64,000 nt of DNA from Candidatus Thiodiazotropha sp. CDECU1 (GCF_963455295.1 NZ_OY734020.1:2418001-2482000); one strand, 5' to 3'; positions 40,622-50,377 are shown, counted from the first letter of the stretch. Notes: a model not told the origin generated them from the sequence alone. Made by a program: numbers and translations.

Positions 40622-41467
40622 TTGAACAGCACAGACTCTATTTCACCTAAACAGGATCATCAGGCAGCTGGATATCGCCGATTTCTCTACCCCTTCATTC
40701 TCTTGTTGGGGTTGCTGCCCATGGAGCGCGTGGCTGCTGACACCCCCATCGCTATAGATGAGTTACTCAAGCGGAGTTATCTGGACGATTACCACAGCAA
40801 TGTGGTGTTCGGCTACCGCATCGTCACTGAAACCGAACGCTTTGGTGCCCGCTATTCAGGCAATCGGCTGCGCTGCAGCAACTGCCACCTCAATGCAGGA
40901 CGCAAACCCGATGCCATTCCGCTCAATGTGGCGGGTATGTACCCGAAGTGGCGCAGTAAGAACGGCCGTCGCAATGGCATTGGATTGCGCATCCGGGAGT
41001 GCTTCGTGTACAGCCTCGACGGCATCATGCCGCCCGAGGACTCACCGGAGGTATTGGCTGTGGCGGCCTATATCTCCTATATCTCTCATGGCGAAGTGAT
41101 TGGCGAGGCACCAGCCGGTAGAGGAGTGCCGACCTTGCCCGACACGGGCTATGACCCAAATCCTGCCAGCGGCAAGGCGATCTATGAAACGAAATGCGCC
41201 CAATGCCATGCAAACGACGGTCACGGCATACCGGGTATTCCCCCGCTTTGGGGTATGGACGCCTACAACAAAGGCGCCGGCATAGCGAATATCAAAAAGG
41301 CCGCGGGCTTCATTTGGGCGAACATGCCCCTTGGCCAGGAACGCACCCTCACCCATCAGGCTGCACTGGATGTGGCGGCATATATCAATATGCAGATCAG
41401 GCCGGGAGACCCCCGGCGCAGCAAACTGCTGAAACTCTTCGAATCTATCTCCGGATTAGTGGATTAG
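40622..41467 (+). CDS. TsdA-like di-haem thiosulfate dehydrogenase
   Basis: A 281-residue periplasmic protein with two haem motifs, CSNCH (85-89) and CAQCH (192-196). The segment GLRIRECFVYSLDG (Cys127) corresponds to the TsdA motif whose cysteine ligates the active-site haem, and the MPPEDSPEV region follows. TsdA oxidises thiosulfate to tetrathionate or runs in reverse. The start is a TTG at 40622 and is uncertain; a membrane-spanning signal lies at about 20-40. This is the best direct evidence for sulfur metabolism here. Confidence 0.8.
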   Translation: MNSTDSISPKQDHQAAGYRRFLYPFILLLGLLPMERVAADTPIAIDELLKRSYLDDYHSNVVFGYRIVTETERFGARYSGNRLRCSNCHLNAGRKPDAIPLNVAGMYPKWRSKNGRRNGIGLRIRECFVYSLDGIMPPEDSPEVLAVAAYISYISHGEVIGEAPAGRGVPTLPDTGYDPNPASGKAIYETKCAQCHANDGHGIPGIPPLWGMDAYNKGAGIANIKKAAGFIWANMPLGQERTLTHQAALDVAAYINMQIRPGDPRRSKLLKLFESISGLVD

Positions 41468-41538
41468 ATCAAGCGACTTGAAAAGAGACAGGGTTAGACC
41501 ATGGAAACAAGGTAGATCGATTCCAATGATAGAGTGAT

Positions 41539-43125
41539 ATGAAATATATACGACTGTTGTCGGAGATTATTCCATGGAGGCCAGACCGAGCAGGAAAGCT
41601 GAATCTACCTACAGAGGCATTTGCCGCTGTTGTCGCTGCCATATTGGTTATACCTCAGGGCATCACCTTCGCCTATCTGGCCGGACTACCGCCTGAGTAC
41701 GGCATCTATACATCGATTTTCGTTACCCTCTTTGCCAGCCTCTTTGGTTCAAGTTCAATGTTGGGCGGACCAAACACGGCAGTCGCCATATTGATCGGTA
41801 TCGCGGTAGTCCCTTTCGCAGGCCGGGGCAGCCCACTCTATATCGACTATGTGATCCTGCTCAGCCTTATGGTTGGACTGATTCAAATGTTCATCTGGAT
41901 GCTCAGGGGTGGAAAATATTTTCAATATCTAAGCCCGGCTGCGATAACCGGGATCACCGTTGGTGTGGGAATCATTCTTATCCTCTCATCCCTTGACGGT
42001 ATATTGGGACTCACCCCTTCGGGTACCCTATTCTTCTTCGAAAAACTCTTTGTCCTGGCTGATGATTGGCGGACATTGATAAATCCCTACAGCTTTTGCA
42101 TCGGTATAACAACCGTCATCGCGGGCATCATCGCCAAAATCAGGTTTCCCCGTTTTGCAATTTTGATCGCCATGGCTGTCGGCTATGTCACGGGCATGGT
42201 CGTGATGGGCCTCTTTACTCAGGTCGATACGGAAATAGAGTTGCTTGGACATATTCCTTTTCAAGCCCTGCCCCTCTCCAGCCCGAAAATCGATCTCGAG
42301 TATCTGCTGGTGGGTTTCGCCATGCTGCCCAATGCCATAACCATTGCACTTATTGGCATGGCCCAATCCATGGTCATCGTCAAGCGCCTACGCAGTGATA
42401 CCGATCAATCAATCAATGTGGACAAGGAGGTATTCGCCCAGGCGATTGCCAATACGCTTGCTCCATTCTTTTCAAGCTTTGCCGGTTCAGGCAGTTTTAA
42501 CCGCACTGCATTGAATCTTTCATTAGGTGCAGCAACACCCCTGGCCGGCATTCTCTCCGCATTCGTGGTGTTTATCCTGATCGAGATGTTTGGCGCTCTG
42601 CTCACCTATATGCCGATGCCGGTCATCGCCGGTACCCTGATGCTGGTGGGAATCGGCATGATCAAACCGGCCGAGATCAGCCGTCTGTTTTCCTGGACCG
42701 GGGAGCTATCGGTATTTGTGACAACCTTGTTCGGGATAGTCTTCCTTGGCCTGCAGACGGGTCTGATCATTGCATTTATTTTATCGGTAATCCTGTTCGT
42801 ACTATCCGCTTCAAAACTCGATATAAGCATTGAGAAGGGTGATGAGTCGGTTCAGATCCGGGTTGAAGGCCATCTGTTTTACGCCTCAATCGATCAATTG
42901 AGCAGCCTGTTAAAACGTCATCGTGATGACAACGTACTTCTCGATTTGAGTGTTGTCTCCTATATGGATCTTTCCGCCACGGAGGCCTTGGCCAAGGATC
43001 TGCAATACCGGGATACCAGGGAGACAAGCTTTGTTATCGTACTCACGTCACGCAAGCTGCTTGACCATTTTGAGCAGCGATTGGATGGCATGCCAGTGGA
43101 GTTTGTTTACCAGCCGACAAACTAG
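41539..43125 (+). CDS. SulP-family anion transporter with STAS domain
   Basis: A 528-residue inner-membrane protein: about 12-14 helices, the early IPQGITFAYLAGLPPEYGIY motif, the core FFSSFAGSGSFNRTALN, and a C-terminal STAS domain (from about 430; LLDLSVVSYMDLSATEAL). SulP members carry sulfate, bicarbonate or organic acids. Following the TsdA-like gene by 71 bases, sulfate is a reasonable but unproven substrate. Confidence 0.93.
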   Translation: MKYIRLLSEIIPWRPDRAGKLNLPTEAFAAVVAAILVIPQGITFAYLAGLPPEYGIYTSIFVTLFASLFGSSSMLGGPNTAVAILIGIAVVPFAGRGSPLYIDYVILLSLMVGLIQMFIWMLRGGKYFQYLSPAAITGITVGVGIILILSSLDGILGLTPSGTLFFFEKLFVLADDWRTLINPYSFCIGITTVIAGIIAKIRFPRFAILIAMAVGYVTGMVVMGLFTQVDTEIELLGHIPFQALPLSSPKIDLEYLLVGFAMLPNAITIALIGMAQSMVIVKRLRSDTDQSINVDKEVFAQAIANTLAPFFSSFAGSGSFNRTALNLSLGAATPLAGILSAFVVFILIEMFGALLTYMPMPVIAGTLMLVGIGMIKPAEISRLFSWTGELSVFVTTLFGIVFLGLQTGLIIAFILSVILFVLSASKLDISIEKGDESVQIRVEGHLFYASIDQLSSLLKRHRDDNVLLDLSVVSYMDLSATEALAKDLQYRDTRETSFVIVLTSRKLLDHFEQRLDGMPVEFVYQPTN

Positions 43126-43169
43126 TCTATATCCATCAACTACAGGCTTTACTCTCGACATCAGGCCAG

Positions 43170-43904
43170 TCACTCGCCAGTGACAGGTATCAACCAGACA
43201 TATCCCAACTGATCCATCTGCTGTTCTATCCATCCGGCCCGCTCAATGATGTAGGGTGTCGGGGGCTCTGCACGATAATGCCAGGGATTGGGTAGAAGCG
43301 CCGCCAATCTGGCCATCTGGTTCACCGTCAACCGATCCAACGGCAGCTGGTACCAATACTCGCTGGCAGCAGCCACCCCATAAACGCCCGGACCGAATTC
43401 AACTATATTCAAGTAGACTTCGAGAATCCTCTCCTTATTCCACATCAGCTCAAGCAGAAACGCGAGCCCCCCTTCCAACAGCTTGCGGCTCCAATCCCTT
43501 CGTTGCCAAAGGAAGAGATTTTTTACCGTCTGCTGAGTCAGGGTGCTGGCACCACGTAACGTCCGTCCCCTTTCCGCATCTCTCAGTACCTGTTGAACAG
43601 CATTGAAATCTATACCCTTGTGATTGGGAAAATTCTGGTCTTCTGAGGCGATCACCGCGAGTTGCATGGCGGCTGGTATATACGCCAGATCCCACCAAAC
43701 ATGCAGCGATTCTATTGAGTGGTCGAGCGGTGGATTGAATTCACGCTGAAGTTTCCACGACCATGTTGGTGGATCGACGAAACGGAGCGTCAGCAGCAAT
43801 GCCGATAGCAGGGTAAAGAATGCGATGAATAGAAGAAAGATCCATCTTGACAATCTCTTATAAAGGCGGGAGAGACGAGCTTTTTTGCGAGGTTTTCGGG
43901 CCAT
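43170..43904 (-). CDS. mtgA: monofunctional peptidoglycan glycosyltransferase
   Basis: A 244-residue membrane-anchored GT51 enzyme that polymerises lipid II. The N-terminus is basic with one helix (about 17-38). The catalytic region ASEDQNFPNHKGIDF carries the first glutamate; RGASTLTQQTVKNLFLW and LEVYLNIVEFGPGVYG follow in order. Confidence 0.96.
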   Translation of the reverse strand: MARKPRKKARLSRLYKRLSRWIFLLFIAFFTLLSALLLTLRFVDPPTWSWKLQREFNPPLDHSIESLHVWWDLAYIPAAMQLAVIASEDQNFPNHKGIDFNAVQQVLRDAERGRTLRGASTLTQQTVKNLFLWQRRDWSRKLLEGGLAFLLELMWNKERILEVYLNIVEFGPGVYGVAAASEYWYQLPLDRLTVNQMARLAALLPNPWHYRAEPPTPYIIERAGWIEQQMDQLGYVWLIPVTGE

Positions 43905-43936
43905 GCCGCATCTGTTCTGGTTTCAAGGCAGAAAGG

Positions 43937-44296
43937 CTAGAGTAGATGTTTGCCATCAAACAGATCGTACTCCATTGAGATTGGATCGACCCCCTCAATG
44001 CAGCCCAGATTAACCCGGAAGTGTCCTGGAAACCTGGCGGTTTCATGAAAGGTGTAGATACCGCAGCGAGTACAAAAGTAGTGCTTGGCCGTCTTGGCGC
44101 CAAACTGATAGAGGCCCAATGCACCCTCTTCCGCCTGAATATCGAGTTGGTCCCGGGGAATCACCTGGGTTGTCATCATTGCACCCTTGCGGGTACAAAT
44201 TGAACAGTTGCAACGCAATCCCTTTTCAATCTTGTCGCCATTGAAGGAGAAGCGGACAGCTCCACAATGGCAATTGCCTTGGTAGTGTTCACTCAT
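43937..44296 (-). CDS. GFA (glutathione-dependent formaldehyde-activating-like) family protein
   Basis: A 119-residue zinc protein with the family cysteine motifs GNCHCGAVRF, CNCSICTRKG and FCTRCGIYTFH. Likely binds glutathione adducts; the exact reaction of most members is unknown. ATG 44296 is preferred over 44317. Confidence 0.9.
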   Translation of the reverse strand: MSEHYQGNCHCGAVRFSFNGDKIEKGLRCNCSICTRKGAMMTTQVIPRDQLDIQAEEGALGLYQFGAKTAKHYFCTRCGIYTFHETARFPGHFRVNLGCIEGVDPISMEYDLFDGKHLL

Positions 44297-44741
44297 ATTG
44301 ATTTCCGGCCATGTCAAAACATCTCATAATGTCACATGTCACTGCTGGAGGCTTAACTCCCTGTCCCTGAATTTTTTATCCTTTTATATAGCATTTGATA
44401 TCACTTTTTCGTGCCAATGGGAACAGCCCCTTTATCTGTATGGAACCTATGTTACAAATCAGTGTAAAAAGATAACAGAAGTGAACCCTCAGGGACCTCT
44501 GTCAAAGCCCCGCATTCCCATCTGGAATTAAAAAAACATAAATCGAGTAGAAATGGGAAATACCACAACAATTCTGCAGATTAATAACAAACTTGCGGCC
44601 GTAACCCTATATAGATTCATGGATTGCACTGCATATCCATCTGAACAGGCACATTTCCTTACATCCACTCTGTTAAATGCGAAACCCTGCCCTGCTATAA
44701 ATCAGGCAAATGCAAAGCGGTAGAGACAGAGTGAAAGCGTG
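44297..44741. other. gene-poor stretch with one weak small reading frame
   Basis: About 445 AT-rich bases. A 56-residue open frame (44553-44723, plus strand) ends 18 bases before the next gene, but it has only a weak ribosome site and no recognisable similarity, so I do not call it a gene. The 5' leader and promoter of the next gene probably lie here. Confidence 0.5.
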
Positions 44742-46385
44742 ATGATCCCATTACCCAGTGGAAAAGTGGCCGGAATAAGCAACATACGTGCGCGTTACCA
44801 CGCAATACGACTCAATCGTGAGGTCAGAACCGATACAACTCATCGTGATTTGTATGGTTTTGTGGATATCGTGGTCAAGCCCGAGCGTGTGAAGAGCATA
44901 CCCTATCAGCCCTCTTTTCTCTTCTCCGGTCATACCCTTGCAGACCTGCCCCAGACCCTCTGGTCAGCATCTGATCGCAAGGCCTTCGATGCATGGATAC
45001 AACAGGAACAGCAGATCAGGGAAATCGAGCAGGTACGAAAACGCGTTATCGGTGATGAATTCAGATTGACAGAGAGGGAGTACGACTACCCAAAACGACT
45101 CTACAGTTGTTTGCAGCAAAAGCTAGAGCAAGTATCGATGAATCGTGCTTCGCCGGAACAGTGGCGGCGAACAGTGTTGAACATGACCCGATCCGGTATC
45201 CGCGAGGAAGAGATAACCTGGTCCGGCCTGATACCATTTCTGGAGAGTATGGAAAAGGAGACCACTACCCTTACCAGGGAACAGCTCTTGGCACAGTTGG
45301 ATTTCTCGATCATCCGCCTGAGTCTGACCAACGAACTGGTCGCTGATCATGTCAACAGACTTGAATTTAGTGAAACTCCCACATCGAAACTGATCAACCA
45401 CTCAATCACACCCAGAACAATAAAAGAACCCAGTGAGTGTTGTGTACTTCGCTATGTGGACCCTGTCCACTACTACAAGATCGGCTATCTGAAAAAACAG
45501 AAAAGCTGGGATACCCCCACCTCATCACAAAAGTGGTTTGCGCTCGATTCAATGGGTAATCCAATTGGTGATGAAAATACCAATCAACACCACTATTCAA
45601 CCAAGGAGCAGGCCTTCTCCGCTGCCAGTCGCCATGCACTGCAACATTTAGGCATACCCGTTGACTACACCCACTATGGCCGTTATGAGCATAAAAGCCT
45701 ATATGGCGGTAGCGACTACCGGGAGTGGTTGTTGACCTTACCCGATTATCCCCTTACCCATTTCATCAGCCACTACTATGCCCGCAACCTGCTTGTACAC
45801 TTTCGTACCAAACAGCGTATAGACACCCATGGCAGACGTCTGCTGTTCATCGAGGAGATACAGAGCGATTGGCACCAGGCCGGCGCCATGTACGGCTACC
45901 TAAACCGTTGGCCCGGCAGGATAACACCTGCCCCTTTTCGCAAGGAGTGGCTTGGTTTGGCGCTGAAACTCCTCCTGATACATGCCGCTGAACATGACTT
46001 AGAGGGCATCGCATGGACACGGGGAGAGATCCAGGAGTCTCACTATTTCAAAAAACTGTCCACCGTGAAACGACTCTATGACAATGAGATACCCAGAGTG
46101 TTTGGACGGCTCTGCAAGGGACTGGATCTATCAATCGATAGCACCAGGATCTCCACCAAAGAGCCGCACCTGCATATTGCCCGGCACTGGGACAAGTGGT
46201 TCCTGACCAACGAAACAGGCAGCATCTGTACCCGTCCCCGTTATACCCAACAGGAAGCCATGCAGGTGTTGTCAAGGCACTGCAAGCAGATCGACCTGGA
46301 TGTGCCCGTAATGCTCCTCACCGAGGCGGCTAAAGCGCGGATAAGGAAAAGCGGATTTCCCCTGTTTGGCGAAAAAGCCCCCTAG
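44742..46385 (+). CDS. unknown protein related to segments of phage polyvalent proteins
   Basis: A 547-residue soluble protein. Its middle to C-terminal part (about 365-430) has LLFIEEIQSDWHQAGAMYGY, a PFRKEW motif, AAEHDLEGIAWTRGEIQ and then LSTVKRLYD. I know this order (EIQSDWHQ, PFK.W, AAE..D.IAWT.G..Q, LS..V..I.Y) from giant polyvalent proteins of phages and conjugative elements. Here it forms a free-standing chromosomal protein with a helical N-terminal half that I do not recognise. No catalytic function can be assigned. Its stop codon coincides with the edge of the MITE. Confidence 0.65.
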   Translation: MIPLPSGKVAGISNIRARYHAIRLNREVRTDTTHRDLYGFVDIVVKPERVKSIPYQPSFLFSGHTLADLPQTLWSASDRKAFDAWIQQEQQIREIEQVRKRVIGDEFRLTEREYDYPKRLYSCLQQKLEQVSMNRASPEQWRRTVLNMTRSGIREEEITWSGLIPFLESMEKETTTLTREQLLAQLDFSIIRLSLTNELVADHVNRLEFSETPTSKLINHSITPRTIKEPSECCVLRYVDPVHYYKIGYLKKQKSWDTPTSSQKWFALDSMGNPIGDENTNQHHYSTKEQAFSAASRHALQHLGIPVDYTHYGRYEHKSLYGGSDYREWLLTLPDYPLTHFISHYYARNLLVHFRTKQRIDTHGRRLLFIEEIQSDWHQAGAMYGYLNRWPGRITPAPFRKEWLGLALKLLLIHAAEHDLEGIAWTRGEIQESHYFKKLSTVKRLYDNEIPRVFGRLCKGLDLSIDSTRISTKEPHLHIARHWDKWFLTNETGSICTRPRYTQQEAMQVLSRHCKQIDLDVPVMLLTEAAKARIRKSGFPLFGEKAP

Positions 46386-46677
46386 GGCCTGTTAACACTA
46401 ATCCAATGCACTCTGTTGTGCCTGAAAAAACGCCAATCAAGGCGCACCCCAAGGGCACTTCCTTCGGGGCGCGAGGAGAGAAGTTTGGTCACCCCAAATG
46501 AACGACGAGCAACGCTGAGTGGCGCTTTTTCAGGCACAACCCGAAGGGCTGGGGCTGTTTTTGCGCCCAGCGGCGTTATCATTCGCTCATGTAGCCGGGC
46601 TACACCACGCTCATTCTGCCTTGCTGGGCGCAAAAAACAGTCCCAGCAGAGTGCATTGGATTAGTGTTAACAGGCCC
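46385..46677. mobile_element. MITE-like element with 34-bp inverted ends and two internal hairpins
   Basis: Ends GGGCCTG...CAGGCCC are flanked by TA on each side (46383-46384 and 46678-46679), the duplication expected of IS630/Tc1-mariner transposition. Counting the flanks, 34 bases (46382-46415 and 46647-46680) are perfect inverted repeats. Inside are two further hairpins: arms 46415-46434/46521-46540 and 46555-46571/46623-46640. No transposase is encoded, so it would need one supplied in trans. It forms the non-coding gap between two genes. Confidence 0.85.
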
Positions 46678-46684
46678 TAGTATC

Positions 46685-49468
46685 CTAAAGCCGATTGATG
46701 GTCCCCTTTTGCGGCATTTTACGTATCCATGGCTGTTGTAATTTCAGTCCTTCGGGCAGGTTGTCCAGTGCTTTTGCGGCATCTGTATAGGCGTCATACA
46801 TACCATACAGTAGGATATGCCATGCCTTGCCTTCACGCTCGGCGGTGATATAGGCCAGCTCATTCTGCAAACCATGCTTGCTGGCAAATGCAGCGATTGC
46901 CGGTTCGCTGGAAACACCAATCAACTGAATGGTGTAACCGCCGCGACTTCTTAACGCCCGCCAAGCATCAGTCGCTGATTGTTGCTGTGCCAAGGCTTGA
47001 TTATCACTCTTCTGCACCGGTTGGGAAGAGGCTGCCTGGTCGATTGTTGCAGATGTTTCTTCCTGGCTGTCGGGTTGCACAGGCGTCTGTTCGTCAAGTT
47101 GTTCTAACTCAACCAGTCGCTGTTCCAACTCCTCCTGCTTGTTTATCAACTCCTCGACTGCCAGTAAATCATAGTCTTTGTCCCTCTCGGCAATAGAGGC
47201 GTTCATCAGCTCCTCGATCTCGTTCCGGGTCAAATAGTTTTCACTGACTTGCATCAACTCCAGGGAGACATCACGCTCGACGCCGCCGAGCTTGTTGGAA
47301 AAGTACTGGTACCCTAATATTGCGGATAGCAGAAGCAGTCCCAGCAGCCCGCCGATTGCCATACTGTGATAGGTTCTGCTCGAGCGGGCTTCCTCTACCT
47401 GAGTACCAAGCAGGCCAAGCCGTTGAGTCATCTGTTCCGACTCCTGCTGGCGTTTACCATACTCAGAGGTCATCGCCTCGAGGAAGGTCTTCTGCTTGTC
47501 ATTCTGTTCCAGTAATCCCAGGTGATCTGTCCTGAGCTCCGTAACCACCTCGGAGAGGGTATGATTGCTTTGCTCCTGGAGTGCCAGCCGTTCCTGGTTC
47601 TCGGATTCCGTCTCCAGCAACCTGTTGTGCTTGGACTCAATATTGCCGAACTGCTCTTGCAGGGAGACTTCCAGGTCATCAAGTCGCTGGGTCAGCCCGT
47701 CATTCAACCCGGATTGTTCCGCCAGCTGAGCCAATGCTGTTTTCACCCGTTCCTGTAGAGAGTCCAGTCCCAAGTCGCTTAGCTCGCGAATCTCCTTTTG
47801 TTCTTGCTCGACTGTCGACAACTGCTGTGTGAGCTCTGTCTGCCTCTGTTCTTCTTGTTGCAGCGCCTGCTGCAACCTATCGAGTCGCTCACTAAGATTG
47901 ATATTGCTCTCTTGCAGACTACTGGTATCCTCTTGCAGGGTAGCAGTGGTCAACTTCAGATCCACACCATGCCTACCCTGCTCCACCACCTCTTCGGCCA
48001 GATTGGTCAACTTTTGCAACTGATCCTGTACAGCCTCATCCTGTTCTTTTAACTGGCGCTCTGTGATTATCAAACGCGCCTTGATTTCATCGAGTCTGAG
48101 GTTGATATCACTGTTAGTGGTGGCGAGAGCCTGCTGTAGTTGTTCCCGATTCTCGGCTTGTTGATCCAGGTTGGTGGCAATTGAGCCCAACCAATCTGCT
48201 GCTTCTTGCTCATCCGTATCGATCGCCTGCAGCTTGGTTTGCAGTTCGCCGATCTCCTGTTTCAACTGCTTAACCGTCTCCTCAACCTTCTCTTTCTGCT
48301 CCTCTATGACGGGTGCGATTGAAGCCAATGGATCCGGTAGGTCCGCTTGCTGATCGATGTAACTGGAAAGTCGAAGATCGATGGACGCAAGCCGCTCTTC
48401 CAAACCATGGCGATTACCCGACATATCGTCGTTTAGAAGCTCGACCTGTTTATACAGAGACTCACTCTTGGCCGCATGTTCGCTCAATGCGCCATCAAAG
48501 GAATCGAGGCGGCTTGCCAACTCACTGCTCTTTTCAGTCAACAGGGATTGCATATCCCGTTCAACCTTATCGAGCTTCTGCTCCAAGCTCTCCAGATGGG
48601 AGTGATCGGCATTGGATACCGGTTCGAGATCCTTCACCAGGGTCTCTAACTTGGATAGGCGATTCTCCAAGACCTCACTCTTGCGCGCCTTGTCTTGCTG
48701 TTGACTCTCTAATCTGGCACCAGTCTCACCAATACGATTGGAGAGTTCCAATAAGCGGCGTTCCAACTCTTTATGCTGGCCGCCCTTCTCGGTGACCTGG
48801 TGCCTGAGATGCTCAATTTCGTGGCGCAGGGGTTGAGCGCTCTCCTGTAGCAGTTGCGTGACATCCTGTTGCGGGCCTCCCCGCTCAATTAAATCCTGTG
48901 CCAGTTTCTGGCTGAGTTCAGCGATATCGTTTTGTAAGCCCTGGATCTGCGCCTCATGCTTCGAATCACTCACCAGCAGCTCACTGCCACTCTCTTCGAG
49001 ACGTCGGATATGGGACAGCATTTCAGCCACATCTCGGCGCAGATCATCAGTATTATTCGCGACCATGTCGGCCGATTGACTGTCACTCTCCAACGCCTGC
49101 CTGAACACCTGATGCTGCTCATGGAGTGATGCCAACTCTTCATTCAAATGGTCGATGTGGCGTTGAATCTGTTGTTGTTCTGCGCTGGCTTCTTCGGCGG
49201 AAACACCCTCTGACGTTTGCAGCTGTAGGGACTCTAGCAGGTTGCTGAGGTCCTCTTCCTGATTGATCAGTTGTTGGATCTGTGTCTGCATCTCTTGCAG
49301 ACGTTGTTGCAAGGCCGAATCAGCCTTACTCAACTGATCCAGTTGCAAGCCTTGATTGAGTTTGTCATGGGAAACTCGATTGAGCCGGTTGTTCAGATCG
49401 GCGAATTGGTCGACCAATCGCTTTATTCTGACCGCGAGTTCTTTTTTCTTGAGCTTTTTCTTTTTCAC
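46685..49468 (-). CDS. large coiled-coil membrane protein with C-terminal SPOR domain
   Basis: A 927-residue protein. Residues ~1-690 are almost continuous Gln/Glu/Leu-rich coiled coil with no signal peptide, so they face the cytoplasm. One membrane helix lies at about 698-718 (MAIGGLLGLLLLSAILGYQYF minus its last residue), followed by a short periplasmic linker, a Gln/Ser-rich tether and a SPOR domain (about 845-915; YTIQLIGVSSEPAIAAFA, WHILLYGMY). SPOR binds denuded septal peptidoglycan. A cytosolic coiled-coil arm joined to a SPOR anchor suggests a scaffold linking the division site to the cell interior. Confidence 0.85.
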   Translation of the reverse strand: MKKKKLKKKELAVRIKRLVDQFADLNNRLNRVSHDKLNQGLQLDQLSKADSALQQRLQEMQTQIQQLINQEEDLSNLLESLQLQTSEGVSAEEASAEQQQIQRHIDHLNEELASLHEQHQVFRQALESDSQSADMVANNTDDLRRDVAEMLSHIRRLEESGSELLVSDSKHEAQIQGLQNDIAELSQKLAQDLIERGGPQQDVTQLLQESAQPLRHEIEHLRHQVTEKGGQHKELERRLLELSNRIGETGARLESQQQDKARKSEVLENRLSKLETLVKDLEPVSNADHSHLESLEQKLDKVERDMQSLLTEKSSELASRLDSFDGALSEHAAKSESLYKQVELLNDDMSGNRHGLEERLASIDLRLSSYIDQQADLPDPLASIAPVIEEQKEKVEETVKQLKQEIGELQTKLQAIDTDEQEAADWLGSIATNLDQQAENREQLQQALATTNSDINLRLDEIKARLIITERQLKEQDEAVQDQLQKLTNLAEEVVEQGRHGVDLKLTTATLQEDTSSLQESNINLSERLDRLQQALQQEEQRQTELTQQLSTVEQEQKEIRELSDLGLDSLQERVKTALAQLAEQSGLNDGLTQRLDDLEVSLQEQFGNIESKHNRLLETESENQERLALQEQSNHTLSEVVTELRTDHLGLLEQNDKQKTFLEAMTSEYGKRQQESEQMTQRLGLLGTQVEEARSSRTYHSMAIGGLLGLLLLSAILGYQYFSNKLGGVERDVSLELMQVSENYLTRNEIEELMNASIAERDKDYDLLAVEELINKQEELEQRLVELEQLDEQTPVQPDSQEETSATIDQAASSQPVQKSDNQALAQQQSATDAWRALRSRGGYTIQLIGVSSEPAIAAFASKHGLQNELAYITAEREGKAWHILLYGMYDAYTDAAKALDNLPEGLKLQQPWIRKMPQKGTINRL

Positions 49469-49739
49469 CGGCTTTGCTGAGAGATAATCTTAAACAATGT
49501 TTCTATCTCAATAAAAAATCAGGAAATATCCTTATATTTTTAGCATAGATTTGCTCAGGTTGATACCTCATGCATCGATTTTTTCAAATAAAAACCGGTC
49601 CTGGTGAGAGGTTACGAATAGATAATAGGAGCGAATAATTAAACTGTGAAAACGAGGGTGCGATAAACCTCTGCTTGTAAACCCTATCGCCAGGATTTAG
49701 AATCCTATTAAAATAATATTCAACAAAGGGAGCTTGTTC

Positions 49740-50246
49740 ATGAATAAACTTAAATGTTTGTTTATACTGGGAATTACAGGATTTTTTGGAACAGCAAACG
49801 CGCTACCTATATTCAGTCACAGTGTGGATAGCTTGGGTCTGTACACCATAAGCGCCGATGGGACCACTGAGCCAACCGGTCTTGCCGGACTGAATGTGGA
49901 TAGTATCAGCGGGACGGCTGTCGGCAGCGACTACGGGATCAATTATTCCGATTATTTTTCAATTATTGACACCAATTCTGACAACCTGCTCTCTTTCACT
50001 TTTTCCAATAGCAGTGATCTAACAGAATTAACCGGATCTGCCTTTTATGGTGATGAATCGAGCGAGGCATTTACCTATCCCCTCGTCGTTGATGTAGTGA
50101 ATCCTCCCTCACCTGAACCTGAATCCCCTCCCACACCGGCGCTGACTCCGACACCGGATGTACCGGAACCTTCGACCTTCCTTCTCTTAGGCGTGGGTCT
50201 AATAGGACTTGGATTAATCCACTATCGTAAGATCAAGTCTTTGTAA
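49740..50246 (+). CDS. PEP-CTERM sorting-domain protein
   Basis: A 168-residue exported protein: signal peptide (about 1-21), a Ser/Asp-rich middle, a Pro-rich linker and the C-terminal sorting signal VPEPSTFLLLGVGLIGLGL ending in a basic tail (HYRKIKSL). Such proteins are processed by exosortase and usually go to the exopolysaccharide matrix. No exosortase lies in this window, so it must act from elsewhere. ATG 49740 follows AAAGGGAG. Confidence 0.93.
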   Translation: MNKLKCLFILGITGFFGTANALPIFSHSVDSLGLYTISADGTTEPTGLAGLNVDSISGTAVGSDYGINYSDYFSIIDTNSDNLLSFTFSNSSDLTELTGSAFYGDESSEAFTYPLVVDVVNPPSPEPESPPTPALTPTPDVPEPSTFLLLGVGLIGLGLIHYRKIKSL

Positions 50247-50377
50247 TTATTCCCAGCGAATCGAATCATAGGGAGACCCCACCCCGGTCTCCCGTTTTTC
50301 ATCATCATCAATGATGAATTCCTATCTTCCAGCCATGGCATCCGCTTGGCTTCGAGAACAGACACAGGATCCTGGAC

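Noticed and set aside
44553-44723. 56-residue frame before the polyvalent-like gene
   Set aside because: Weak ribosome site, no similarity, and within chance length for AT-rich DNA; noted only in the region entry.
46385-46677. Open frames inside the MITE
   Set aside because: They arise from the GC-rich inverted repeats and run on both strands without ribosome sites or known motifs.
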